Shown here in pieces: positions 17,232 to 24,782 of a stretch of DNA of 64,000 bases. The position numbers were made by a program, and so were the translations under genes. The DNA is from Paucibacter sp. B2R-40 (GTDB lineage Bacteria > Pseudomonadota > Gammaproteobacteria > Burkholderiales > Burkholderiaceae_C): assembly GCF_025717555.1 (NCBI RefSeq), contig NZ_JAJIRP010000010.1, positions 124,001 to 188,000 of the forward strand. The letters run 5' to 3'. The notes beneath the pieces were generated by a model. The model was not told the DNA's origin, did not search any database, and saw only the letters and a program-made list of their open reading frames with translations. Within the stretch, counting starts at the first letter, position 1. Every line of letters begins with the position of its first letter.

Positions 17232-19270
17232 GCCGGTGCCCCCTGTTCGGCCAGGTCCAGCCAGGCCATTTCTTCAGGCGTCAGCTGCACGCTCAAGGCC
17301 CGCATCGAACTGGCGGTCTCGGCGATGCTGCGCGGGCCGATCAGGCTGAAGGCCGGGAAGGCCTGCGCCAGCACCCAGGCCAGCGCGATATTGATCGCCT
17401 GCACGCCTTTCTCGGCGGCCAACTGCTGAGCACGGACGCGGCGCTCGAAGTTGGCGACGCTGTACCAGCAACGCACCAGCTCCTCGTCCTCAAGGCGATC
17501 CGGGCCGGCGCGGTCGGTGAAGAAACCACGCGCCTGCGAGGACCAGGCAAACAAGGCCAGCCCCTGCTCGGCCAGCTGCCGGCGCGAGGCCGGGTCGCCG
17601 GCCGACACGCAACCGCGCCAGATCGGCGCCTGCATGCGCGCAAGGCTGAGCTGGTTATTGACCAAGGAGAAACCTTGCAGACCCTTGGCCGCCGCGTAGG
17701 CATTGGCCTGCGCCACCCGCTCCAATGACCAGTTAGAGCCACCAAAAGCTTTGAAGCGTCCCAAGCGGCGCTGCTCATTGAGCGCCTCGACAAACTCGCC
17801 CACCGGCACCTCGGGGTTGTCGCGGTGCAGGATGTAGAGGTCGGCATGATCGGTTTGCAGGCGCTCCAGACTCTCGGCCAGCTCACTGCGCATGCCTTCG
17901 GGTGTGCAGTTAGGGGTGTGGGCACCCTTGGCGATCAAGACGATCTCGTCGCGGATGCCGCGGGCGCGCAGCCACTGACCCAGAATCGCCTCGCTGTGGC
18001 CACCCTCGAAGTCATAGACCCAGGCGGTGTCGAAAGCATTGCCGCCGCGCTCGATGTAGTCATCGAACAGGGCCGCGGCATGGCTGAGGTTTTCCTGGTT
18101 GTCGACACCCATGATCAAGCGCGACACCGGCTTGCCCTCCAGGCCGGAGACCTGGCCGTAACTCATCACCGCATCGGCGCGGCGGGCGAGCGGCAAGCCG
18201 GCCAGCGTCTGGCGGCCCTGCATGGCGGCTTCGGCCTCCTTGGGATAGGACAGGCCGATGGCCTGACGCCAGCGGTCCATCACGGCCAGATTGGCTAGCG
18301 AATCCGCAGCGTTCATGGCCGGATGGGGAACGGACGCCGTCTTCACGGCCTTCGCAAACGCATCCGCCTCATAGGCGTAGAGGCCACGGTCGCTTGAGAT
18401 GGTCCAGCTTTGCGCCAGCGCTTCATCCACATAGAGCTCGATGCGGCTTTCGCCCGCTTCTGCGCCGGCACCGTACCAGGGCTTGGGCACGACCAACGCG
18501 CCTTGCGTGCCGCCGATGCGCAGCGACTCTTCCTGCTCGAAGCGCACCGCCGTGCTCAGCTGTGCGACGATGTCGCCGGGGAACAGCAAGGTGGCCGTAG
18601 CCCATTCATCAACCGGACCGCTGGCACCCTCGTGCAGCTTGCCCATGGCCGTCAGCTTGAGCGGCTCGGCAAAGGGCAGACCCTGGGCCACGCCTGCGAT
18701 CAAGCGCGCCATCGAGACTGGATAGCAGCCGACATCCAGAATCGCGCCACCGGCCAGCGAGGCCTCCCAGGTGCGCGAGCCGACACGCGGCGTCGAGCTG
18801 TAGCAAAACGAAGCCTGGATGTGGCGCACCTCACCGATGGTGCCGGCACGCAGCAACTCCACCAGCTTGGCTGTTTGCGGCAGGCAGCGGTACATAAAGG
18901 CTTCCATCAGCACCCGACCGGCCCGCTCGGCTTCGTCGAAGGCGATCATCGCCTCGGCATGATTCAGACCCAGCGGCTTCTCGCACAGCACATGCTTGCC
19001 GGCACGCAGCGCCCGCACGGTCCAGTGCAGATGTTCGGTATGCGGCAGGCCGATATAGACCGCCTGCACGGCAGGATCGGCCAACAAGGCCTCGTAGCTG
19101 CCATGCGCCTGGGCCGGATAGGCCAGCGAGCCATGTCTATCGACAAAGGCCTCAGCCTTGGCCAGCTCACGACTGGCCACTGCCACCAGCGCGCCACTGT
19201 CGGTCTGTGTCAAACCCTGTGCGAAAGCGCCCGAGATGTTCCCGGCGCCGATGATTCCCCAATTGAGCAT
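17228..19270 (-). CDS. Fusion protein: Gfo/Idh/MocA oxidoreductase plus aldo/keto reductase
   Basis: A 680-residue two-domain protein, first gene of the sugar operon. Residues 1 to about 335 form a complete Gfo/Idh/MocA enzyme: LNWGIIGAGNISGAFAQGL, VLCEKPLGLNHAEAM, AFMYRCLPQT and GGAILDVGCYPVSMARLIAG. Residues about 385-680 form a complete aldo/keto reductase: SRLIMGVDNQ, NAFDTAWVY (tetrad Asp and Tyr), VLIAKGAH (tetrad Lys), LYILHRDNPEVPVGEF (tetrad His), FGGSNWSLER, and INIALAWVLAQ with FSLIGPRS for NADP binding. A linker of about 50 residues joins them, and the frame is continuous with no sign of a sequencing join. Both halves keep their key residues. Two redox sites on one chain suggest coupled oxidation and reduction of the same sugar or its aglycone. 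An AT-rich region with a possible LacI-type site lies directly upstream. Confidence 0.93.
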   Translation of the reverse strand: MLNWGIIGAGNISGAFAQGLTQTDSGALVAVASRELAKAEAFVDRHGSLAYPAQAHGSYEALLADPAVQAVYIGLPHTEHLHWTVRALRAGKHVLCEKPLGLNHAEAMIAFDEAERAGRVLMEAFMYRCLPQTAKLVELLRAGTIGEVRHIQASFCYSSTPRVGSRTWEASLAGGAILDVGCYPVSMARLIAGVAQGLPFAEPLKLTAMGKLHEGASGPVDEWATATLLFPGDIVAQLSTAVRFEQEESLRIGGTQGALVVPKPWYGAGAEAGESRIELYVDEALAQSWTISSDRGLYAYEADAFAKAVKTASVPHPAMNAADSLANLAVMDRWRQAIGLSYPKEAEAAMQGRQTLAGLPLARRADAVMSYGQVSGLEGKPVSRLIMGVDNQENLSHAAALFDDYIERGGNAFDTAWVYDFEGGHSEAILGQWLRARGIRDEIVLIAKGAHTPNCTPEGMRSELAESLERLQTDHADLYILHRDNPEVPVGEFVEALNEQRRLGRFKAFGGSNWSLERVAQANAYAAAKGLQGFSLVNNQLSLARMQAPIWRGCVSAGDPASRRQLAEQGLALFAWSSQARGFFTDRAGPDRLEDEELVRCWYSVANFERRVRAQQLAAEKGVQAINIALAWVLAQAFPAFSLIGPRSIAETASSMRALSVQLTPEEMAWLDLAEQGAPA

Positions 19271-19280
19271 GATGTATAAA

Positions 19281-19295
19281 TTGAAACGTTATGAT
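19281..19295. promoter_or_regulatory. Candidate LacI-family operator upstream of the sugar operon
   Basis: The sequence TTGAAACGTTATGAT is centred on the palindrome AACGTT with a central CG, as in many LacI-family operators. It lies 11-25 bases upstream of the first ATG of the operon, inside an AT-rich stretch (19271-19312) that contrasts with the surrounding GC-rich DNA. The dyad outside the six-base core is imperfect. No clear -35/-10 pair could be assigned. The remaining 19313-19449 shows nothing I can name. Confidence 0.35.
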
Positions 19296-19449
19296 TTATG
19301 AATGTGACAAATATATTTCCGGCATGCAACTCAGAACAACAGTGAAAACCCGCTGTGTCGGAGGTCACGCCAAGGCGAGCTCACACGAAGCAGCTGAGGC
19401 CAAACGCCGCAACCTGCGAAGCCATTGGCAAGGCGCATCAAATGACCCA

Positions 19450-20259
19450 TCAAGCCGAGCCCGCCAGCCCGCCGCCGTCCACTACATAAGCGGAACCGGT
19501 GACAAAAGACGAGCGATCACTGGCCAGAAACAGCACCACCTGCGCGATCTCGCGCGCCTGCCCGACCCGCATCAGCGGCCGCGCATTGCCGGCCTCAACC
19601 AGCGCCATGTCGGCCAGGCCGAGCTGCTGCGCCTCGTTGCGCAGCATCGCGGTGTCGGTGTCGCCAGGGCAAACGCTGTTGACACGGATCTGCTGCGGCC
19701 CATGGTCGACCGCCATCGCCCGCGTCATATTCACCACGGCGCCCTTGGAGGCGCAGTAGGACACCGCATCCTTGCCGCCGACCAGGCCCCAGCCGGAGCC
19801 CGAATTGATGATGCTGCCGCCGCCCTGTTCCGCCATCACCGGCACCGCGTACTTGCTCATCAGGAAAATCGACTTGACGTTGACGGCCATCACCGCATCC
19901 CAATCGGCCTCGCTGGTATCCACCACATTGGCGCGCCGCGTAATGCCGGCGTTATTGAACAGCACATCGAGGCGGCCGTAGGCGGCCAGCGTCTCTTGTA
20001 CGCTGCGCTGGCAATCGGCGGCCAACGCCACATTCGCCTGTACCAGCAAGGCTTGGCCGCCCGCCGCCTCGATCTCCCGCACGGTCGCCGCCGCGCCCTC
20101 GACGTTCAGATCACAGACCACCACGCGCGCGCCTTCCGCGGCGAACAGCAGCGCGGTGGCGCGGCCAATGCCGGAGCCGGCGCCGGTGATCAAGGCCACC
20201 TTGCCACGCAACTCACCCGAACTGCGCTCACCCATCGTTGTTGCTTGCATCGTGATCAT
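19450..20259 (-). CDS. Short-chain dehydrogenase/reductase
   Basis: Classical SDR of about 269 residues using NAD(P). The cofactor motif is ALITGAGSGIGRATALLF, then VVVCDLNVEG, whose Asp favours NAD over NADP. LFNNAGIT and the catalytic set INSGSGWGLVGG/SYCASKGAV (Ser, Tyr, Lys) follow, with PGDTDTAM and YVVDGGGLAGSA at the end. The start was placed at the ATG reading MITMQATTMGER, preceded by GAGGGA; the longer frame adds 15 residues. It is the last gene of the operon that begins with the glycine-dehydrogenase-like pair, 55 bases after the AcoX-like gene. It probably oxidises a hydroxy intermediate of that pathway; the substrate is unknown. Confidence 0.88.
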   Translation of the reverse strand: MITMQATTMGERSSGELRGKVALITGAGSGIGRATALLFAAEGARVVVCDLNVEGAAATVREIEAAGGQALLVQANVALAADCQRSVQETLAAYGRLDVLFNNAGITRRANVVDTSEADWDAVMAVNVKSIFLMSKYAVPVMAEQGGGSIINSGSGWGLVGGKDAVSYCASKGAVVNMTRAMAVDHGPQQIRVNSVCPGDTDTAMLRNEAQQLGLADMALVEAGNARPLMRVGQAREIAQVVLFLASDRSSFVTGSAYVVDGGGLAGSA

Positions 20260-20314
20260 CTCTCGTTCCCTCGCTTGCCTCGTTGTTTGATCTGCCCTGT
20301 TCAAGAGCGGCTCG

Positions 20315-21457
20315 CTACTCTGCCACCAAATTCAGCATCGCCCGGTCACGCGGGCCGCTCAGCACGCGCACCGGGCCGCTGAACAGCGCGTCCACTTCGG
20401 CGCAGGCACTGTCCATGCGCAACAAGCCGGCACATTGACCCGCCAATGCTTGCAACTTGGCCGGCGTGATCAAGACCGTCATGGCGGCCGGCCCGATCGC
20501 CCGCAAGACCCGCGCGCTCAGCGGCGCATTGCCGCGCCCAATCACATGCCCTTGGCCACCGATCGCCGTCAACCACAGGCCCGCCCGACGCGGCGTCGCA
20601 AGCAAGAAGTCATGCAACTCTTGCTCCGTGGCATCACGCAGCCACAGCTTCCCGTCAATCACAAGGTCCACACCGATCAAGCTGCCCGCAAGCTTCAATG
20701 CCTGCTTCAAAGCCCAGGTGGTGGAGCCCGGCCCGATCACATGGACGCCGCGACTCAGCTCGGCCACCAAGCTCTGCGCCAGCGCAGTGGCCGCTTCCGA
20801 GTCGCACGGCAGACTGCGTGTCTTGCGGCCCTGCAAGAGGCGCGGATCGGTGGGCGTGGCCAAGTAGCCATGCAGCTGAGGCAAGACCCGACCCTCCCGC
20901 AGCGCCGCCTCATCCATATCCATCACTTCGCGCGGCTCGGTACGGCGCGCTCGCGTCGCCAAGAATGCACGCGCCAGCCGCCCGGCCGCAGCCGGACTGA
21001 CACCAAAACAAGCCGACTGCATCTTCACCCCGGCCGGGATGCCCAGCACCGGCAGCGCCTGATCACCGTCCCCACCGGACAAGGCGGCCGCCAGCACGCC
21101 GGCCTGCACATCGCGCGCCGTGCCGTCGCCGCCGGCAAACAAGAGCAGATCGACCCCAAGCTCGCGCATCCGGCGCGCCAAGGCCCGCGTATCGGCAGCG
21201 CTGCTCGGCCCCGGGTGCTTGAGCGCCAAGACCTGAGGTGCTGCGCCCCGGCTGCGCAGCAAATCCTCGCCCATGGCGCCGGGTCCGCTGATCCAATCGA
21301 TGCTCGACCCAAGTTCACAAAAACTGGCCAAAGCGATGGCCGCCCTGTCACTGGACCAAACGGATGCCGCACAGCCCAAGCCATCGCTGCCATGCAGGCC
21401 CAGCTTGCCGCCGGCGCCCGCCAGCGGGTTGATGATCAGGCCGACGCGTGGCCGCAT
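20315..21457 (-). CDS. AcoX-type / ATP-NAD kinase-like protein
   Basis: A 380-residue member of the NAD kinase/diacylglycerol kinase superfamily, subgroup COG3199 (AcoX-like). Seen: VGLIINPLAGAGG at the N-terminus, the diagnostic LLLFAGGDGTARDVQ nucleotide-binding motif at about residues 110-125, PVLGIPAGVKMQSACFGVSP, HVIGPGSTTWALKQAL and TAIGGQGHVIGRGN. Relatives occur in acetoin catabolic operons, with no firmly known function. Here it starts one base after the gcvPB-like stop codon, so the two are almost certainly co-transcribed. The association with a split glycine dehydrogenase and an SDR rather than acetoin genes is noteworthy. Whether it phosphorylates NAD, a lipid or a pathway intermediate is unknown. 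Confidence 0.82.
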   Translation of the reverse strand: MRPRVGLIINPLAGAGGKLGLHGSDGLGCAASVWSSDRAAIALASFCELGSSIDWISGPGAMGEDLLRSRGAAPQVLALKHPGPSSAADTRALARRMRELGVDLLLFAGGDGTARDVQAGVLAAALSGGDGDQALPVLGIPAGVKMQSACFGVSPAAAGRLARAFLATRARRTEPREVMDMDEAALREGRVLPQLHGYLATPTDPRLLQGRKTRSLPCDSEAATALAQSLVAELSRGVHVIGPGSTTWALKQALKLAGSLIGVDLVIDGKLWLRDATEQELHDFLLATPRRAGLWLTAIGGQGHVIGRGNAPLSARVLRAIGPAAMTVLITPAKLQALAGQCAGLLRMDSACAEVDALFSGPVRVLSGPRDRAMLNLVAE

Positions 21458-21458
21458 C

Positions 21459-23174
21459 TCAAAGCGCCCGGTCCATCGCAGTGGGCGTGGTCACGCCATT
21501 CTCGGCCAGCTTACGCTGCCAACCGCGCCAGGTGATCGCCCAGCGCTTGGGGTCATCCAGATAAGACTCATCAACCCGCCGCGTCGGGCAGTTATGCGGT
21601 GCGCTGCGCAAAAGCTCCGGCTGGCTTCTCGCCTCGTCGGCCACGCGGCTCATGATCTGCGCAAACTCATCCAGATCGGCACGCGAGTAAGACTCGGTCG
21701 GCTCGATGGTGGCGGGCTCCGGCACCACATAGGGGTGATGGCTGGTCCAGTAATGCACGCCGTAGTCGGCGGCGCGCAGGCCGATGTCACCCGAGTGCAC
21801 GCCGGTCTCGGCGCACAGCTCGGCCCAGCTGTAGCGCACCTGCTCGATGCGCCGTTTGCCCGGCGCATAAGGCGCCGACAGACCTCGAATCTTCAGCAAT
21901 TGGCTCATCATGTAGTTGTTATTCAGCACCGCGATCTCGGCCACCTCGCGCAGACCCGCCGCGCCCAGATTCATTACCCAGGCATAGGCGCGCAAGACGA
22001 TGCTGGCCGTGCCCATAAAGGCCGCCACCTTGCCGATTGAGCGCTCGCCGCCCTGCTCTATGCGGTAGTCGCCACCTGGATCTTTGACGATCACAGGTCG
22101 GGGCAGAAACGGCGCCAAGGCCGCCGTCACCGCGCAGGCACCGACTGCTGGTCCGCCACAGGCGTGCGGGGTCGAAAAAGTCTTGTGCAGATTGAAATGG
22201 CAGAGATCAAAGCCGGCCTCGCGCGCCCGGGTGATGCCCAGCAGGCCATTGGCATTGGCCTGGTCATAACAGGCCAGCGCGCCGACCGAGTGGGCGGCGG
22301 CCACGAACTCGCGAATCTTGGCGTTGAAGATGCCGGTGTCTTCCGGGTTGGTGATGATCAGCGCCGCGGTGCGCGGGCCGACCGCCGCCTGCATCGCCGC
22401 CAGATCGGGGTAGCCCTGGGCATCCGGGTAGAGCGTGATGACCTTGTAGCCCAAGACCTTGGCGCAGGCCGCGTCGGACGGGTGGCTGAAGATGGTCGTG
22501 ATGATCTCGTCGCGCACATTTGCGCCCCCTGAGCTGTCGCTTCGCGCCAGCCCCCCCGAGGGGGGCGAGCTGTCTTGGGAGCGGCCCGGCGACAACTCGG
22601 CAGCCTCACCGCGCGCCTCGAACCAGGCCCGGATCATCGCCAGATTGGCATAGATCGCTTGCGAGCCCGAGCGTGGCTGCAGGCTGACGGCGTCCATGCC
22701 GGAGACCTCCTTCAGCACCTGCTCCATCTCATACATCACATGCAGAATGCCCTGCACCGTGCTCTCGTCTTGCAGCGGATGCAGCTCGCTCATGCGCGCA
22801 TCGCGGGCCAAATGCTCGTTGACCTTGGGGTTGTACTTCATCGTGCAAGTGCCCTGGCCGACGTCGACATTGAAGTCGGCACCCAAGGTCTCTTGCGACA
22901 AGCGCAGATAGTGGCGCAGCACGCGGTTCTGGCTCAGCTCCGGCAGCGCCGGCGGCTTCTTGCGGCGCATGCCGGGCGGCAGCGTGAACAGCACATCATG
23001 CGCGGCGGCCTCGATGGCCGGCTCCAGCTCGGGCGTCAGCAAGGCACGCTCCCCCGGCTGACTGAGCTCGAAGATCACCGGCTCGTCCCAGCGGGCTTGC
23101 TGGTAGCGGCGCAGATTGGGTTTGCCATCGGTGAAGCGGTGGGCGGAGATGTTTTCCATATTGACGTGATTCAT
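21459..23174 (-). CDS. Glycine dehydrogenase (P-protein) beta-subunit-like, divergent
   Basis: PLP-dependent subunit homologous to GcvPB. It has TVQGILHVMYEMEQVLKEVSGMDAVSLQPRSG, RDEIITTIFSHPSDAACAKVLGY, NPEDTGIF and ACYDQANANGLLG. The PLP lysine lies in HFNLHKTFSTPHACGGPAVGA. In canonical GcvPB the segment after the lysine is a glycine-rich HGGGGPG; here it is HACGGPA, a change in the active-site loop. Length is 571 residues against about 480-530. Part of the excess is an insertion of about 28 residues (AAELSPGRSQDSSPPSGG and following) encoded by the palindromic repeat at 22522-22591. The gene overlaps gcvPA by four bases. Betaproteobacteria normally use a single-chain GcvP, so this split pair may serve another amino acid or a specialised pathway. 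Confidence 0.85.
   Translation of the reverse strand: MNHVNMENISAHRFTDGKPNLRRYQQARWDEPVIFELSQPGERALLTPELEPAIEAAAHDVLFTLPPGMRRKKPPALPELSQNRVLRHYLRLSQETLGADFNVDVGQGTCTMKYNPKVNEHLARDARMSELHPLQDESTVQGILHVMYEMEQVLKEVSGMDAVSLQPRSGSQAIYANLAMIRAWFEARGEAAELSPGRSQDSSPPSGGLARSDSSGGANVRDEIITTIFSHPSDAACAKVLGYKVITLYPDAQGYPDLAAMQAAVGPRTAALIITNPEDTGIFNAKIREFVAAAHSVGALACYDQANANGLLGITRAREAGFDLCHFNLHKTFSTPHACGGPAVGACAVTAALAPFLPRPVIVKDPGGDYRIEQGGERSIGKVAAFMGTASIVLRAYAWVMNLGAAGLREVAEIAVLNNNYMMSQLLKIRGLSAPYAPGKRRIEQVRYSWAELCAETGVHSGDIGLRAADYGVHYWTSHHPYVVPEPATIEPTESYSRADLDEFAQIMSRVADEARSQPELLRSAPHNCPTRRVDESYLDDPKRWAITWRGWQRKLAENGVTTPTAMDRAL
22522..22591. repeat. REP-like GC-rich palindromic element inside the gcvPB-like gene
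   Basis: A palindrome CCCCCCCGAGGGGGG flanked by two copies of GAGCTGTC, followed by CTTGGGAGCGGCCCGGCG (22574-22591). The last 18 bases are identical to 36399-36416 between narG and narH, and the organisation matches the element in glk at 5181-5249. It is in frame and encodes a Ser/Gly/Pro-rich loop between two otherwise contiguous conserved blocks (AWFEARGE and RDEIITT). Confidence 0.75.
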
Positions 23175-24574
23175 GAGGAGAGGACCTCGCGCAGCGCATC
23201 CACCAAGGCATCGATATCGGCCTGGCTGTGGACCTCGGTGAAGGCATAAAGCGCGGACTGGCCGAGTGCGGGGAAGGCCTCGGACAAATCATGGCCGCCG
23301 AAGATGGCGCGCTCGCGCAAACCCGCGTTGACCTCGGCCACTGTTTTGCAGCTGGGGGAGAAGTCGAGCACGAACTCCTTGAAATGCACCGGGCCGGGAT
23401 GGGCCAGGCGCAGGCCAGGCAAGGCGCTTAAGCGTTGGCGCGCATAGGCAACTCGTTTCATGATGCCCTCTCCCAACTCCACCATGCCTTGCGGCCCCTG
23501 GCTGGCCAGAAAGACCCCGGCGGTGATGCCCCACAAGGCCGCGGCCGTGCCGACAAACTCGTTGCCCTGCTCACGCTTGTCGAAAGAGGTGCGCTGGTAG
23601 GCCACGTCCCCAAAGCCGTATTGTCCCGGCACCGAGGTCGGCGCGATGCCGAACAAGCGCGATGGGTATTGCATCAGCAAGGCTTCCTCGTCGCGGCTGG
23701 CGATAAAGCCGCCATGCCCGCCGCCGTAGCTCATATGCATGCCCAGGGTCTGGATGTCGCCACAGACGATGTCGGCGCCATAGTCGCCGGGCGGCGCCAG
23801 CACCCCGAGCGAGAGCGGATCAACCCCGACGATCAGCATCGCGCCGGCCGACTTTACCAACCCGGCGATCGCCTGCCCCTCGTCAATGCCGCCGAAGTAA
23901 TTCGGTACATCCAGATAGAGCGCCGCCACCTGCTGGCTCAACTTGGCGCGCAAATCGCCCCGGTCCAAGAGGCCGGTGATAGGGTCAAACGCGACCTCGA
24001 CGAATTCGATCTCGCTGCGGCCGTAGGTCTTGATATGCGAGCGTTTGTCGGCGCTGGTGTTGGCGGCCAGCAGCACACGCTTTCTGTTGCTAGGTCCGCT
24101 GTAGCGCGCCGCCATGCAGCAGGCGGTGGCTGCCGCCTGCATGCCGTCATAGGTCGGCACGCTGACTACGTCCAAGTTCAGCAGCTCGCCCATCATCGAG
24201 CAATACTCCCACAACGCCTGGAAGCGGCCATGGTCGTCATAGGGCTCACCCGCATAGGCGGTCAGGAATTCGCTGCGCCCGTTGATCTCGTCGCAAATAG
24301 CGGGCACATGGTGCTGGTAGCAGCCGCCACCCAGAAAACTCAAGACCTCACCGCAATGGGTATTGCGCGCCAGGATGGCCTGCACATGGCGCTTCAGGCG
24401 CGCCTCGGACAAGAGCGGCGCCGGCAGATTCAACGGCCTGTCCATGCGCAGCTCGGTCGGCACATCGGCATAGAACTCCTCGACCGAGGTGGCGCCGGTG
24501 GCGGCCAGCATCGCGGCCTTGACCGCAGGCACAGAGTTCGGAATATAGGGGTAGACCTGGGGCTTGCTTGTCAT
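23171..24574 (-). CDS. Glycine dehydrogenase (P-protein) alpha-subunit-like, divergent
   Basis: Homologue of GcvPA, 467 residues (family about 440-450). Recognisable family blocks are YPYIPNSV, GATSVEEFYADVP, EVLSFLGGGCYQHHVPAI, RSEFLTAYAG, PTYDGMQAAATACCMA, AGLVKSAGAMLIVGVDPLSLG and GGGHGGFIASRDEEALLMQYPSRL. The canonical alpha-subunit signature YTPYQPEISQG, which follows SEF and helps form the active site, is replaced by YAGEPYDDHGR. Together with the altered loop in the partner subunit, this argues for a different substrate or reaction. First gene of the operon gcvPA-like, gcvPB-like, acoX-like, SDR. No gcvT, gcvH or lpd is in the window. A LysR-type dyad lies 90-104 bases upstream. Confidence 0.85.
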   Translation of the reverse strand: MTSKPQVYPYIPNSVPAVKAAMLAATGATSVEEFYADVPTELRMDRPLNLPAPLLSEARLKRHVQAILARNTHCGEVLSFLGGGCYQHHVPAICDEINGRSEFLTAYAGEPYDDHGRFQALWEYCSMMGELLNLDVVSVPTYDGMQAAATACCMAARYSGPSNRKRVLLAANTSADKRSHIKTYGRSEIEFVEVAFDPITGLLDRGDLRAKLSQQVAALYLDVPNYFGGIDEGQAIAGLVKSAGAMLIVGVDPLSLGVLAPPGDYGADIVCGDIQTLGMHMSYGGGHGGFIASRDEEALLMQYPSRLFGIAPTSVPGQYGFGDVAYQRTSFDKREQGNEFVGTAAALWGITAGVFLASQGPQGMVELGEGIMKRVAYARQRLSALPGLRLAHPGPVHFKEFVLDFSPSCKTVAEVNAGLRERAIFGGHDLSEAFPALGQSALYAFTEVHSQADIDALVDALREVLSS

Positions 24575-24663
24575 GTTCGCGTTGCCTGCTGCAGAGTTCG
24601 TTGGCGAGCCCGCATTTCACGCCGATGTCTGCCGGCTGACAAACGAGGAAATTTTTTCAACGC

Positions 24664-24678
24664 ATTAGTTGAGCTAAT
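24664..24678. promoter_or_regulatory. LysR-type dyad (ATTAG-N5-CTAAT) upstream of the gcvPA-like operon
   Basis: Perfect inverted repeat ATTAG-TTGAG-CTAAT, which also fits the LysR T-N11-A box. CTAAT is the core reported for E. coli GcvA sites at gcv promoters (recalled, not checked). It sits in the 208-base divergent region between the gcvPA-like gene and the mgtC-like gene. A GcvA-like LysR regulator is encoded at 729-1646, but the link is inference. I found no convincing glycine riboswitch in this region. Confidence 0.45.
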
Positions 24679-24782
24679 TCATAAAAGCCAGGTTAGAGGC
24701 CGGCAACAGTCCGGGCCGCAGCTCGCCCCGAGCTTGGCCAGAAGCGGGGTAGCATCGAATCCACAACAGCAGGGGATTCGCC

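Noticed and set aside
24575-24782. Possible glycine riboswitch before the gcvPA-like gene
   Set aside because: I could not find the conserved paired-aptamer core; only the LysR-type dyad stands out.
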